Origin: a virus
Length of the DNA: 21,736 bases
Direction: 5' to 3' (one strand)
IMG/VR virus record: IMGVR_UViG_3300025327_000167
Coordinates: 1 to 21,736 of that record
This document shows, one piece after another, positions 1 through 6,871 of this stretch (position 1 is the stretch's first letter; each line of letters starts with the position of its first letter). A program made the translations under genes and the position numbers. The notes under the pieces are model-generated. The model was given only the letters and a program-made list of their open reading frames with translations. It was not told the origin of the DNA and ran no database searches.

Positions 1-14
1 CCTCTCCATGAAGC

Positions 15-203
15 ATGAAGCCCGTCCTTCATCGCGTCCGTCTCGTGACCCCCTCTCGGACAGACCCGCACGAGCCGCATGAGTGGCCCGACTGGCTGGT
101 GGGCGTCGTCCTGATTGTCCTGCTGGCCGTCTCGGCTGGCACGATGGCCATCATCCTCGCCGTGACCTGGCGCGCGCTCGGGAGGCTCCTCCATGTCGGA
201 TAG
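15..203 (+). CDS. Small single-TM membrane protein, unknown function
   Basis: This encodes a 62-residue protein with a basic N-terminal half and one long hydrophobic stretch at about residues 27-52, bracketed by tryptophans (PDWLVG at the start, VTWRALGR at the end). That reads as one membrane helix. The ATG at 15 overlaps a TGA at 16-18 (ATGA), which would close an upstream gene read in frame 1 whose last codons spell PLHEA, so this gene is probably coupled to a neighbour left of the window. No ribosome-binding site is visible because the window begins too close. Its 3' end overlaps the next gene by 11 bp. A small one-TM protein in a phage late region could be a holin-like or accessory membrane peptide, but nothing proves this, and the gene lies away from the likely lysis cassette at 7802-8682. 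Confidence 0.5.
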   Translation: MKPVLHRVRLVTPSRTDPHEPHEWPDWLVGVVLIVLLAVSAGTMAIILAVTWRALGRLLHVG

Positions 204-1173
204 GATTCTGCTCGTCGAAGATACGCCGCTCCGCCGCGATTGGTTCTTCGATCAGTACGGCACGGAGCAGATCGACTGGACGGATGACCCGGAGGTGGCC
301 ATCGCCCACTTGCAGGCGCGGTCCTACGGGACGCTGCATCTCGACCACGACTTGGGGCGTCCAGGCTCGGGTCGCGATGTCACGCTCTGGCTGATCGCGC
401 ATCCCGAGGTCCAGCCGGCGCTCCGTATCGTGACCCATACGCACAACGGCGTGAGCGGCCCCAAGATCGAACGGGAGTGCCTCGTGGCCGGGCGTCCGTG
501 CGTCTGGAAGCCGTTTGGCAGTTGGGAGCCTGAGGATCTCCGCACCGAAGCCAAGCTCATGCCGGCGGGCCAGTGGGTGCCCGCGACAGCCAGCCAGATG
601 CTCCGGGCGTGGGGCGTGGCCGAGTTGCGCTCGTCGCGAGGAGATCAGGCGCTCCAGGCGGGCCTTGTCTCGGTCCATCTCCTCAGCATGCTCCGCGCGC
701 AGGAGTTCGACGCGATCTCGCCGGATGGCTGGGCCAGCGTGGAAGACGCCATCATCGCCATGCGGGGCCAGCTCGTGTCGAGCCTGCTGCATCTCGACCT
801 GCACTGGTACGAGCACGAGCTGGATCTGGCGGGGGTCACTGCGCTGCGCTTCTTCAACCTGCCCGAGTGGCAGGCCAAGTGGCCGAGTCAGAGGCTGGTG
901 GACTTGGCGGGCGAGCGCGATCCCGGTCGCACGGAGCCGGAGTGGCATGGCTTCGAGACGCCCATCGAGCGACCCATCGCCGTCGGCCGCACGCTGCATG
1001 GCCCGTTCTGCCTCGTCGAAGGTTACACGCGGGTCTGCACGTGGCTCCGGGACAGGAGGACGGGCTGGTTGTGTGAGGACAGCCTGCCCTTCCTCATCGG
1101 CATCTCACCGCGCATTGAACAGTGGGCGCATCCGCGGGGACACCGCTGGTGGCCCGTCAAGGAGGGAGACTGA
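193..1173 (+). CDS. cREC (receiver-like) domain protein with ParB/sulfiredoxin-like C-terminal region
   Basis: This is a 326-residue two-part protein. Residues 1-110 look like a receiver fold: ILLVEDTPLRRDWF at 5-18, LHLDHDLG at 48-55 and RIVTHTHNG at 78-86. The LDHDLG and H-x-x-N signature fits the cyclic-phosphate processing receiver (cREC) family rather than a canonical response regulator; members are predicted, not proven, to act on cyclic phosphate ends or nucleotides. The middle (130-220) is helical and unassigned. The C-terminal third has a conserved-looking FCLVEGYTRVCTW block at 272-284 followed by FLIGISPRIEQW at 300-311, reminiscent of the GxxxxEGxxR loop of ParB/Srx-like domains. 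The start is supported by GGAGG 7 nt upstream. The stop overlaps the next start (TGATG). The gene precedes the head genes, so it may be a late accessory enzyme. The cREC call is moderately sure and the ParB-like call is weak. Confidence 0.7.
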   Translation: MSDRILLVEDTPLRRDWFFDQYGTEQIDWTDDPEVAIAHLQARSYGTLHLDHDLGRPGSGRDVTLWLIAHPEVQPALRIVTHTHNGVSGPKIERECLVAGRPCVWKPFGSWEPEDLRTEAKLMPAGQWVPATASQMLRAWGVAELRSSRGDQALQAGLVSVHLLSMLRAQEFDAISPDGWASVEDAIIAMRGQLVSSLLHLDLHWYEHELDLAGVTALRFFNLPEWQAKWPSQRLVDLAGERDPGRTEPEWHGFETPIERPIAVGRTLHGPFCLVEGYTRVCTWLRDRRTGWLCEDSLPFLIGISPRIEQWAHPRGHRWWPVKEGD

Positions 1174-1367
1174 TGTCTCCGGCTCTGTCCAAGTCGCAGC
1201 AGCGCCTCATGATGGCCGCCGAGCACGGGGCCACCTTCCCCAAGGCGAAGGCGCTCCGCAAGTCCATGACGAAGCGGCAGCTGCACGACTACGCCGCCGG
1301 GTCTATGCACGGCAAGCCGGAGCGCGTCACGCCGAAGATGGCGGGCGTGCGGAAGGGAGACAAGTGA
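1173..1367 (+). CDS. DUF3008-like small basic phage protein
   Basis: This 64-residue lysine-rich protein opens with LSKSQQRLMMAAEHG and continues with KALRKSMTKRQLHDYA. The pattern (K/S)SK(A/S)QQRLM followed by a spaced SM(S/T)xxQLxxFA is common in small proteins labelled DUF3008 in phages and bacteria, whose function is unknown. The ATG at 1173 is chosen over a longer frame opening at 1122 because GGAGGG lies 6 nt upstream and because the start overlaps the previous stop as TGATG. The same overlap recurs at 1367, 1636 and 1851, so the genes here look translationally coupled. The small size and basic charge would suit a nucleic-acid-binding or virion-associated role, but this is a guess. Confidence 0.6.
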   Translation: MSPALSKSQQRLMMAAEHGATFPKAKALRKSMTKRQLHDYAAGSMHGKPERVTPKMAGVRKGDK

Positions 1368-1636
1368 TGGCTTCTGGTGTTGGACAAGCACTCGCTCAGA
1401 ACCCGGTGAATGTGCCACCGCTTGAGACGATCACGACTCGTTTGGCGCATCTCTTGGGCGTGGTTCGCCAGTGTCATCTCGAACTCGACGTCATCGGCGA
1501 GCGGGTTCATGGACCTGTGCCACAGGACTTAGCGAAGCTGACTGAGCCGATTGGTATGCATGGGCTCACGCTAGAGATGGGCAACGCCCTTCAGAAGCTT
1601 CAAGAACGACTGTCGGATCTCGGAAGGGCTTTGTGA
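1367..1636 (+). CDS. Hypothetical small phage protein
   Basis: This 89-residue protein is mostly helical, with regularly spaced leucines (ITTRLAHLLGVVRQCHLELDVI and ALQKLQERLSDL), suggesting a short coiled coil or helical hairpin. I do not recognise the family. The ATG at 1367 overlaps the previous TGA (TGATG) and is preceded by GGAAGGGAG with normal spacing, so this start is preferred over the much longer open frame that runs back to 515 antisense-like through the cREC gene. Codon use is slightly less GC-biased than in its neighbours (for example acttagcgaagctgactg), which may mark a later acquisition. Its position ahead of the portal gene suggests a head assembly or terminase-accessory role, but only by context. 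Confidence 0.55.
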   Translation: MASGVGQALAQNPVNVPPLETITTRLAHLLGVVRQCHLELDVIGERVHGPVPQDLAKLTEPIGMHGLTLEMGNALQKLQERLSDLGRAL

Positions 1637-1851
1637 TGGGCTCACTCTTCGGGGGTGGAGGCTCGCCCAGTCCGCCCCCTCCGCCGCCTCCGCCGCCCGT
1701 GGACAACACGGAAGCGCAGGCTGCGGCGGCCAAGGCGGCAGCGGCGCTCAAGAAGCGGCGGGGGCGCGCCTCAACGATCCTCGCCGGCGGCACGGAACAG
1801 ACCGGCACCGGGGGCAGTCCCACCGGGCGCCGCACCCTTGGAGGGACATGA
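1636..1851 (+). CDS. Small polyproline protein with RRGRASTIL motif, portal-adjacent
   Basis: This 71-residue protein starts MGSLFGGGG, continues with a run of nine prolines (about residues 14-22), then an Ala-rich helix, a basic KKRRGRASTILAGG block and a C-terminal RRTLGG. I recognise this layout from small proteins encoded next to the portal or terminase genes of many podoviruses and siphoviruses, where a Gly-rich head, Pro-rich linker and RRGxATILT block recur. Their function is not established. The ATG at 1636 follows GGAAGGG by 7 nt and overlaps the previous stop (TGATG). An in-frame GTG immediately before it is less well placed. The stop TGA at 1849-1851 overlaps the next start. Confidence 0.65.
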   Translation: MGSLFGGGGSPSPPPPPPPPPVDNTEAQAAAAKAAAALKKRRGRASTILAGGTEQTGTGGSPTGRRTLGGT

Positions 1852-2153
1852 TGCTTGAGAGTAAAGCGGCAATCTTCGACAACCCCCTGGCTGATCCGCC
1901 GGAGTTCAAGGTGACCGGGCGGGAAGCGCACACCCCGCGCATCTGTGAGGACGGCAAGGACGGGCACCTCGTCAAGGTGAAGCTCTGGCCGCCCAAGCAG
2001 CGGTACGCCGCGACGAAGCGCATGCCGAGCATCCCCGGCGCCTGCGAGAAGTGCGGCGCGCACGTGATCGTCTACGAGCAGATCCAGCCGGGGCTGACGG
2101 TCCTCCTGCCCGACGGCAAGCGGCTCCGCGGTGAGGGGCCGAAGGCGAGCTAG
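1851..2153 (+). CDS. Hypothetical protein with one CxxC motif
   Basis: This 100-residue soluble protein contains one CEKCG motif near residue 65, a further Cys near residue 30, and a C-terminal segment VLLPDGKRLRGEG that looks like a beta hairpin. The CxxC could be half of a metal site, but a second pair is not evident. Two ATGs lie in tandem at 1848 and 1851. The second is preferred because GGAGGG at 1840-1845 lies 5 nt from it and because it recreates the TGATG coupling seen at the preceding junctions; the first would sit only 2 nt from the Shine-Dalgarno sequence. I do not recognise the family. Its place directly before the portal gene suggests a head or packaging accessory role. Confidence 0.55.
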   Translation: MLESKAAIFDNPLADPPEFKVTGREAHTPRICEDGKDGHLVKVKLWPPKQRYAATKRMPSIPGACEKCGAHVIVYEQIQPGLTVLLPDGKRLRGEGPKAS

Positions 2154-3817
2154 TGCCCGCTGATCCCGTCGCCATCGTCAAGCGGTACGACACGCTCAAG
2201 ACCCGGCGCGAGAACTTCATTCCGCTCTGGGACGAGTGCGCGGAGTTCATCGTGCCGCATCGCGGGTCCATCCTGAACCGGCAGCAGAACGCCGTGACGC
2301 CGGGCCAGCGGCAGACCACGCGGCTCTTTGATGCCACGGGGGCCGAGTCCGCGCACAATCTCGCGGCCAACATGGGCGGCTCGCTGACGTCCCAAGCCGC
2401 GCCGTGGTTCCATCTCAAGACGCGCGATGACCGCGTGAACAAGATCAAGCGCGTCATGGACTGGCTGGAGGACACGGAGCAGCGGCTGTATCTCGGCTAC
2501 CGCCAGTCGAACTACTACGCCGAGGTCAACGAGGTCTACTTGGATCTCGCGGCCTTCGGGACCGGGTGCATGTTCGTGGGGGAGAAGGAGCCGGACGATC
2601 CCGAGGAACCCTTCGGTGGCTTCCTCTTCCGCGCGCATCCGGTCGGCGCCTATGTCATTGCCGAGGGGCCGGATGGCGTGGTCGAGACGATCATGCGTGA
2701 GGAGCAGATGACGGCGCGCGCCTGCGCCATCCTCTGGCCGGGCCACCTCGGCGAGGTGCTGCAAGGTCTGGCCGAGACGAAGCCCGACGAGCTGGTCACG
2801 ATCCTGCACGCGGTCTATCCGCGCACGGACGCCGACCCGAGCAAGTACGCCGCCACCAACATGGCGTGGGCGTCCTGCTATGTGGACCTGGCCCGCAAGC
2901 GGATCATCGACGAGGGCGGGTTCAAGGACTTTCGCTACGTCGTCCCCCGGTGGGAGAAAACCTCCGGCGAGGTCTATGGGCGCGGCCCGGGGATGCTCGC
3001 GCTCCCCGATATCCGTTCTCTCAACCGGGCCGATGAGATGGTGCTGGACGCTGGCGCCATGGCGATCCGGCCGCCCAAGACGATCCTGGCCGATGGGGTG
3101 TTGGGTGAGATCGACGAGACGCCGGGCGGGTACACCGTGATCGAAGTCCCGAACGCGATTCAGCCGATGAACCTCGGCGCCAAGTTCGACGTCGCGCAGA
3201 TTCTCAACGAGGACCGTCGGCAGCGGGTGCGCCGCATCTTTTTCTGGGAGCAGTTGCAGCTGCCGACCGGCAAGACCATGACGGCCACCGAGGTCGAGCG
3301 CCGCTGGGACACGATGCGCCGCATCCTCGGGCCCACGCTCGGGCGGCTGGAGTCCGAGTTCCTCAACAAGATCATCGGGCTGACCTTCGCCATGATGCTG
3401 CGCCGTGGCGCCTTTACCCAGCCGCCACCGGAACTGGCGGGGCAGGATCTCGACATCGAATACGAGGGGCCCCTGGCGCGGAGCCAGAAGTCCTCGCGGC
3501 TCTCGGCGCTGGAGCAGTCCATCCAACTCCTGACGCCCCTGCTCCCCGACCCGGAAGTCATGGCCAAGACGAAGGAGAACCTCGACCTCGACGCCATGAT
3601 CCGGGACGTGTTCCTGACCTCCGGCGCGCCGTCGGAATGGCTCACGGACACGGAGCAGCGCGATCAGGTCCGCGCCCAGCGGATGCAGAAGGAAGCCGTC
3701 ATGCAGGCGCTCGCCGCCGCCCAACAGGCTGCGGACGCCGCAGGCAAGGCGGCGCCCATGCTCAAGACGCTCAGTGAGAGCGCGGCGCAGCAGCAGCCGC
3801 AAGAGGCGGCGGCATGA
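2153..3817 (+). CDS. Portal protein (podovirus head-to-tail connector)
   Basis: The 554-residue product has the length and sequence style of the podovirus head-to-tail connecting protein, which forms the dodecameric ring at the packaging vertex. Recognisable stretches are RYDTLKTRRENFIPLWDECA near residue 11, the DATGAESAHNLAANMGGSLT block near 46-65, APWFHLKTRDD near 70-80, AAFGTGCMFVGEKEPDDPEE near 132-150, and the long C-terminal helix region with GKTMTATEVERRWDTMRRIL. The C-terminus is Ala/Gln-rich, as is usual in this family. Translation starts at GTG 2153, overlapping the upstream TAG as TAGTG; the Shine-Dalgarno sequence is weak (AAGGCGAG), so coupling probably matters. The small gene, scaffold and capsid genes follow directly, the standard podovirus order. 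Confidence is high because of length, motifs and neighbours. Confidence 0.92.
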   Translation: MPADPVAIVKRYDTLKTRRENFIPLWDECAEFIVPHRGSILNRQQNAVTPGQRQTTRLFDATGAESAHNLAANMGGSLTSQAAPWFHLKTRDDRVNKIKRVMDWLEDTEQRLYLGYRQSNYYAEVNEVYLDLAAFGTGCMFVGEKEPDDPEEPFGGFLFRAHPVGAYVIAEGPDGVVETIMREEQMTARACAILWPGHLGEVLQGLAETKPDELVTILHAVYPRTDADPSKYAATNMAWASCYVDLARKRIIDEGGFKDFRYVVPRWEKTSGEVYGRGPGMLALPDIRSLNRADEMVLDAGAMAIRPPKTILADGVLGEIDETPGGYTVIEVPNAIQPMNLGAKFDVAQILNEDRRQRVRRIFFWEQLQLPTGKTMTATEVERRWDTMRRILGPTLGRLESEFLNKIIGLTFAMMLRRGAFTQPPPELAGQDLDIEYEGPLARSQKSSRLSALEQSIQLLTPLLPDPEVMAKTKENLDLDAMIRDVFLTSGAPSEWLTDTEQRDQVRAQRMQKEAVMQALAAAQQAADAAGKAAPMLKTLSESAAQQQPQEAAA

Positions 3818-4053
3818 CGCCCGACGAGACCAAGGCCAAGCTGAAGGAGATCCTGGATCGCCGCGCCAGCGCCTATCGGATGCTCGTGCAGACCAGCGGC
3901 TGGGCCGACGTGCTCCAGGAGATGCTGGCCTACGCCGAGCGCGCGGGCGATCCGGCCGTGCGTTGCGGGCGCCTCGACATGGTGGCCCACATCATCCGCG
4001 CGGCTGATACCGCCGGGAACATGCTCACACCCCACGAGGTGACCAATGCCTGA
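3814..4053 (+). CDS. Small Bbp19-like phage protein between portal and scaffold
   Basis: This is a 79-residue helical protein. The middle, SAYRMLVQTSGWADVLQEML, followed by a GDPAVRCGRLDMVAHI segment, loosely matches the pattern (AYRxLFxTxxGxxVLxDL, then a GRxxVxxHI helix) of the Bbp19-like small proteins that often lie close to portal and scaffold genes in podoviruses. The match is by eye and weak. The ATG at 3814 overlaps the portal stop as ATGA, and its own stop overlaps the scaffold start by 8 bp, so the three genes are probably translated together. A role in head assembly is inferred only from position. Confidence 0.55.
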   Translation: MTPDETKAKLKEILDRRASAYRMLVQTSGWADVLQEMLAYAERAGDPAVRCGRLDMVAHIIRAADTAGNMLTPHEVTNA

Positions 4054-4864
4054 TCCTGTGGTCGTTGAGGCACCGCCAGTCGTCGAGACGCCCCCAGCCG
4101 GGACGCCGGACTGGCGCGAAGGCTTGCCCGAGGAGCTGCGCGCCGAGCCCTCCTTCAAGGACGTGCCGGACGTGCCGACCCTCGCCAAGCGGTTCATCGA
4201 CACCAAGAAGATGGTCGGGGGCTCGCTCAAGGTGCCGAAGGACGGCGCCCCGCCGGAGGAGGTCAACGCCTTCTACACGGCGTTGGGGCGGCCCGCGAGC
4301 GTGGACAAGTACACCGCCCGCCCGCCGGCCTTCCCCGAGGACTCCGGGCTCGCGCTGGATGAGGAGGGCTTCAAGGGCTTCCTGGGTGCCGCGCACAGTG
4401 CCGGGATCACCGACAAGCAGGCGCAGGCCATCCTGGACTGGTACGGCGGCTACACGGTCAGCGAAGGGGATCGCATCACGCAGTTCATCGCGGAGGCGCG
4501 GAAGGGCGCCGAGACGAGTCTCAAGCAGGAGTGGGGCGCCCAGTACGGGCGGAATGTCGCCCTGGCCCGACAGACGGTGCGCGATCTCTTCAGCGACGAT
4601 CCCGAACTGGCCGAAGCGGTCGAAGGCAGGGGCAATAACCTCGCGCTCATGAAGGGCTTGGTGCGGATCGGCGAGCGGATGATGGAGCACGGCGAGATCA
4701 CCACCGAGGTGCCGCCGGGCCAGTCCATCGAAGCCATGCAGGCCGAGGTGACGAAGCTCCGCAGCGAGATGGAGACCAAGCCCGGCGACGATGCGCTCAG
4801 CGAGCGGTATCTCGCGGCCATCCGCCGCGTGTTGAAGGCGGGGGGCACCGTCCCCACCGCGTAG
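4046..4864 (+). CDS. Scaffolding (capsid assembly) protein
   Basis: The 272-residue product is acidic and proline-rich at the N-terminus. It then shows the typical order of phage scaffolding proteins: PDWREGLPEELRAEPSFKDV at about 20-39, LAKRFIDTKKMVGG at about 46-59, VPKDGAPPEEVNAFYTALGRP at about 63-83, and a helical remainder with a coiled-coil segment (SIEAMQAEVTKLRSEME) followed by a short basic C-terminal end (RYLAAIRRVLKAGG). In such proteins the C-terminal basic helix usually contacts the capsid protein. GAGG precedes the ATG at suitable spacing, and the start overlaps the previous stop by 8 bp. The gene sits between portal and capsid, as in T7 (gp8-gp9-gp10). Scaffold sequences diverge, so the call rests on motif order plus position. 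Confidence 0.88.
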   Translation: MPDPVVVEAPPVVETPPAGTPDWREGLPEELRAEPSFKDVPDVPTLAKRFIDTKKMVGGSLKVPKDGAPPEEVNAFYTALGRPASVDKYTARPPAFPEDSGLALDEEGFKGFLGAAHSAGITDKQAQAILDWYGGYTVSEGDRITQFIAEARKGAETSLKQEWGAQYGRNVALARQTVRDLFSDDPELAEAVEGRGNNLALMKGLVRIGERMMEHGEITTEVPPGQSIEAMQAEVTKLRSEMETKPGDDALSERYLAAIRRVLKAGGTVPTA

Positions 4865-5031
4865 CAGGGCGAGCAGCACAGCACCGGATTCCGCCGCAAG
4901 GCGCCCGGTGGCGCTGGGGAAAGACCCAGCGAGGGACACGCCGCGTGAGGCGTGAGAGGGGCCCGGATCGGCCGGATTCCTCCTCGAACCGCAGTGGCCG
5001 TTCGCACTGAGAGTACGAGGAGATACGGATC
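4865..5031 (+). promoter_or_regulatory. Scaffold-capsid intergenic leader with two adjacent hairpins
   Basis: This is the longest gene-free stretch in the window (167 bp), and it lies just before the most highly expressed virion gene. It holds a perfect 7-bp hairpin at 4912-4931 (CGCTGGG, loop GAAAGA, CCCAGCG) and directly after it a perfect 6-bp hairpin at 4937-4954 (CACGCC, loop GCGTGA, GGCGTG). Neither is followed by a T-run, so a classic intrinsic terminator is not supported. They could be an RNA processing or stabilising site, or a partial attenuator. The capsid Shine-Dalgarno GAGGAG lies at 5017-5022, 9 nt before the ATG. A nine-base direct repeat CCGGATTCC occurs upstream and downstream of the hairpins. 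No convincing sigma-70 boxes were seen. A phage polymerase promoter cannot be excluded without other promoters to compare. Confidence 0.4.
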
Positions 5032-5904
5032 ATGGCCGAGACGGTGGACATTGCCTTCGTCCACGCCTACACCGCCGAGATCACCCGCCAGTATGCCGCC
5101 ATCGACGACAAGGTGCGGCAGGCCGTCCGGGTGAAGTCTGGCGTCAAGGGCAAGACGTACCACTTCGAGCGGCTGGCCGACGACGCGGATTTCGCGTCCA
5201 TCACCAGCCGACACCAGCCGACGCACATCATGAACGCGACGCATTCCAGGCGGCGCGTTACCTTCACCGACAAGGGCGGGGCGTATGTCCTCGACCGCCA
5301 CGATGAAGTCAAGATGCTCATCCAGCCGAAGAACGACTACGCGGTCAACCACGCGCACGCCTGGGCGCGGTTCATCAATTCGGCCGTGTTCACGGCCGCG
5401 CTCGGCAGCTCGACCGCGGTCATTGCGGATGACACGACTGCCTCCGTGGCGATCGGGTCGGGTCAGCAGATCGCGGCGGGCGGGGTCGGGCTCACCTTCG
5501 AGAAGGTGCTGCAAGCCGCGCGCATCCTCAACGAGAACAACGTGCCCAAGGCCGATCGGTACTTCGCGATCAGCCCGCAGGGGCTGGAGGATCTGCTGTC
5601 CGAGACGGAAGTCACGTCGTCCGACTTTACCCAGCTCATGGCGCTCAAGTCCGGCACCTTGCAGGGGCCCTTCTTGGGCTTCACCTGGATCGAGACGACG
5701 CAGCTCGCGCTGGCGTCCACCACGCGCTCGTGCATCGCGTGGCACAAGGCGGCGATGGGCCTCGTGATCCCGATGGAGTTGGAGGTGCACATCACCCAGC
5801 GGGACGACCTCAACAACGCCTGGCAGGCCAACGCGCTCCTGTCGGCGGGCTCGACGCGCGTCATGGAGGAGGGTGTGGTCCAGGTCGATATAACGGAAAG
5901 CTAA
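5032..5904 (+). CDS. Major capsid protein
   Basis: The 290-residue product follows the scaffold gene and has its own long leader and a strong Shine-Dalgarno (GAGGAG, 9 nt spacing). The N-terminal half carries a pattern I associate with podovirus capsid proteins: helical opening FVHAYTAEITRQYAAIDDKV, then FERLADDADF near 47-56, a THIMNATHSRRRVTFTDKGG block near 64-83, and VLDRHDEVKMLIQPKNDYAV near 86-105. The central part is Ala/Gly-rich, and the C-terminal half has KADRYFAISPQGLEDLL, typical of capsid A-domain segments. The length is somewhat below that of T7 gp10A. An HK97-like fold is expected from the family, not seen directly. There is no sign of a frameshifted longer form. A homing endonuclease gene begins 8 nt after its stop. 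Confidence 0.85.
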   Translation: MAETVDIAFVHAYTAEITRQYAAIDDKVRQAVRVKSGVKGKTYHFERLADDADFASITSRHQPTHIMNATHSRRRVTFTDKGGAYVLDRHDEVKMLIQPKNDYAVNHAHAWARFINSAVFTAALGSSTAVIADDTTASVAIGSGQQIAAGGVGLTFEKVLQAARILNENNVPKADRYFAISPQGLEDLLSETEVTSSDFTQLMALKSGTLQGPFLGFTWIETTQLALASTTRSCIAWHKAAMGLVIPMELEVHITQRDDLNNAWQANALLSAGSTRVMEEGVVQVDITES

Positions 5905-5912
5905 GAAAATCA

Positions 5913-6365
5913 ATGACTTCCATTGATATCGCATGGGCGGCCGGGTTTATCGAGGGAGAGGGATGTTTCCAATCTCGCGGGGCAGCGGCACAAATTGTCG
6001 TGTCGCAAGTCCAACTCGAACCGCTCGTGCGATTGCAACGGATCTTTGGGGGTCATATCGCGCGCTACGAGCACCAGAACAAGAACCACAGCCCGTTTCA
6101 TCGCTGGCACGTTTCCAACATCCACGCCCGCAGCATCATGATGACGATCTTCGCGCTCATGTCGCCACGTCGCCGGCAGCAGATCGCAAAAGCGCTGGCG
6201 CCGTGGCGTTCGACCCAGGTGGCCGCAAAGCATCGCACGCAGTGTCCCCTCGGGCATCCCTATGACGAGGCCAATACCTACATGAATTCCAACGGCAGTC
6301 GCCGCTGTCGCATCTGCGCGAGCGCTAGCGCGCGACGTGCCTACCTTCACAGGAGGGATCGTTAG
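5913..6365 (+). CDS. LAGLIDADG homing endonuclease with C-terminal zinc finger
   Basis: The 150-residue product starts with a clear single LAGLIDADG-type motif, AWAAGFIEGEGCF at residues 7-19, in which the acidic residue before GCF is the expected catalytic position. The remainder of the first 95 residues fits a one-motif LAGLIDADG domain, a form that works as a homodimer. Residues 111-135 add a zinc-ribbon or treble-clef-like site, CPLGH then RRCRIC (C111, H115, C132, C135), a finger usually seen attached to HNH-type phage endonucleases. It probably cuts DNA and promotes spread of its own gene. Base and codon use is less GC-biased than in the flanks (for example agaaaatcaatgacttcc), supporting later insertion. 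No clear Shine-Dalgarno is present, so translation may depend on the capsid stop 8 nt upstream. No intron or intein features are seen around it. Confidence 0.88.
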   Translation: MTSIDIAWAAGFIEGEGCFQSRGAAAQIVVSQVQLEPLVRLQRIFGGHIARYEHQNKNHSPFHRWHVSNIHARSIMMTIFALMSPRRRQQIAKALAPWRSTQVAAKHRTQCPLGHPYDEANTYMNSNGSRRCRICASASARRAYLHRRDR

Positions 6366-6851
6366 ATGGCATCAGGCAGCAGCACCGTCAAGAGTCGGGA
6401 GATCACGCTGCTCGACAGCACGCCCGCCCGGTTGCCGAGTTCGGCACTGTTCGGCGGGCCAAGCAAGTTCGCCACCTACACGGCCGCCGCACTCGCCGCG
6501 GGGGCGCTCATCAAGATGGTGCGCCTCACGCCGGGCGATGTGGTGCACGGTGGCGAGCTGTACTGGGAAGCGATGGGCGCCTCCACAGCGATCACCGTGG
6601 GGACCACCGATCTCACCAACCGCTTCATGACCGTCTGCCCAACGGTGACCGGCAAGGCGCAAGGCGGGTCCGTCTCGCCGCAGGGCAGTAACGCCGGCAC
6701 CGGGCGCTTCAACGTCATGGGCACGCTCGGGCAGGAAGGCATCGGCTACGAGGCCACGAGCGAGACCGATATCCTCATCGCCTGCAACGACCAGGAGTTC
6801 TCCGGCCGATTCGTGTTGGTGGTGCAGATCGGCCGGCCAGGCGGCATCTAG
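6366..6851 (+). CDS. Putative head decoration or minor capsid protein
   Basis: This 161-residue, Gly/Ala/Thr-rich, beta-prone protein has no signal peptide or TM segment. Its style (VKSREITLLDSTPARL, ALIKMVRLTPGDVVHGGELYW, TVGTTDLTNRFMTV, GIGYEATSETDILI) resembles small virion proteins encoded straight after capsid genes in podoviruses, where they decorate the head or line the vertex. I cannot name a specific family. Translation begins at ATG 6366, immediately after the endonuclease TAG. The strong Shine-Dalgarno AGGAGGG at 6351-6357 lies inside the last codons of that gene. In an ancestor without the endonuclease this gene would directly follow the capsid gene, which supports a head role. 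Confidence 0.55.
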   Translation: MASGSSTVKSREITLLDSTPARLPSSALFGGPSKFATYTAAALAAGALIKMVRLTPGDVVHGGELYWEAMGASTAITVGTTDLTNRFMTVCPTVTGKAQGGSVSPQGSNAGTGRFNVMGTLGQEGIGYEATSETDILIACNDQEFSGRFVLVVQIGRPGGI

Positions 6852-6871
6852 CGCGTTCACGTCCACAGCGG

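Noticed and set aside
2150-3802. 550-codon open frame on the minus strand opposite the portal gene
   Set aside because: It exactly shadows the portal gene. High GC at third positions suppresses stops on the opposite strand, and its translation has the Arg/Leu/Gly/His-rich look of antisense frames with no recognisable motif.
4450-5934. 494-codon minus-strand open frame across scaffold and capsid
   Set aside because: It crosses two well-supported genes and their leader, has an antisense-type composition, and has no sensible start context.
5880-6380. Group I intron or intein at the endonuclease gene
   Set aside because: The capsid frame ends naturally and the next gene starts normally. There is no room for intron RNA structure and no intein splice motifs, so a free-standing endonuclease is the better reading.
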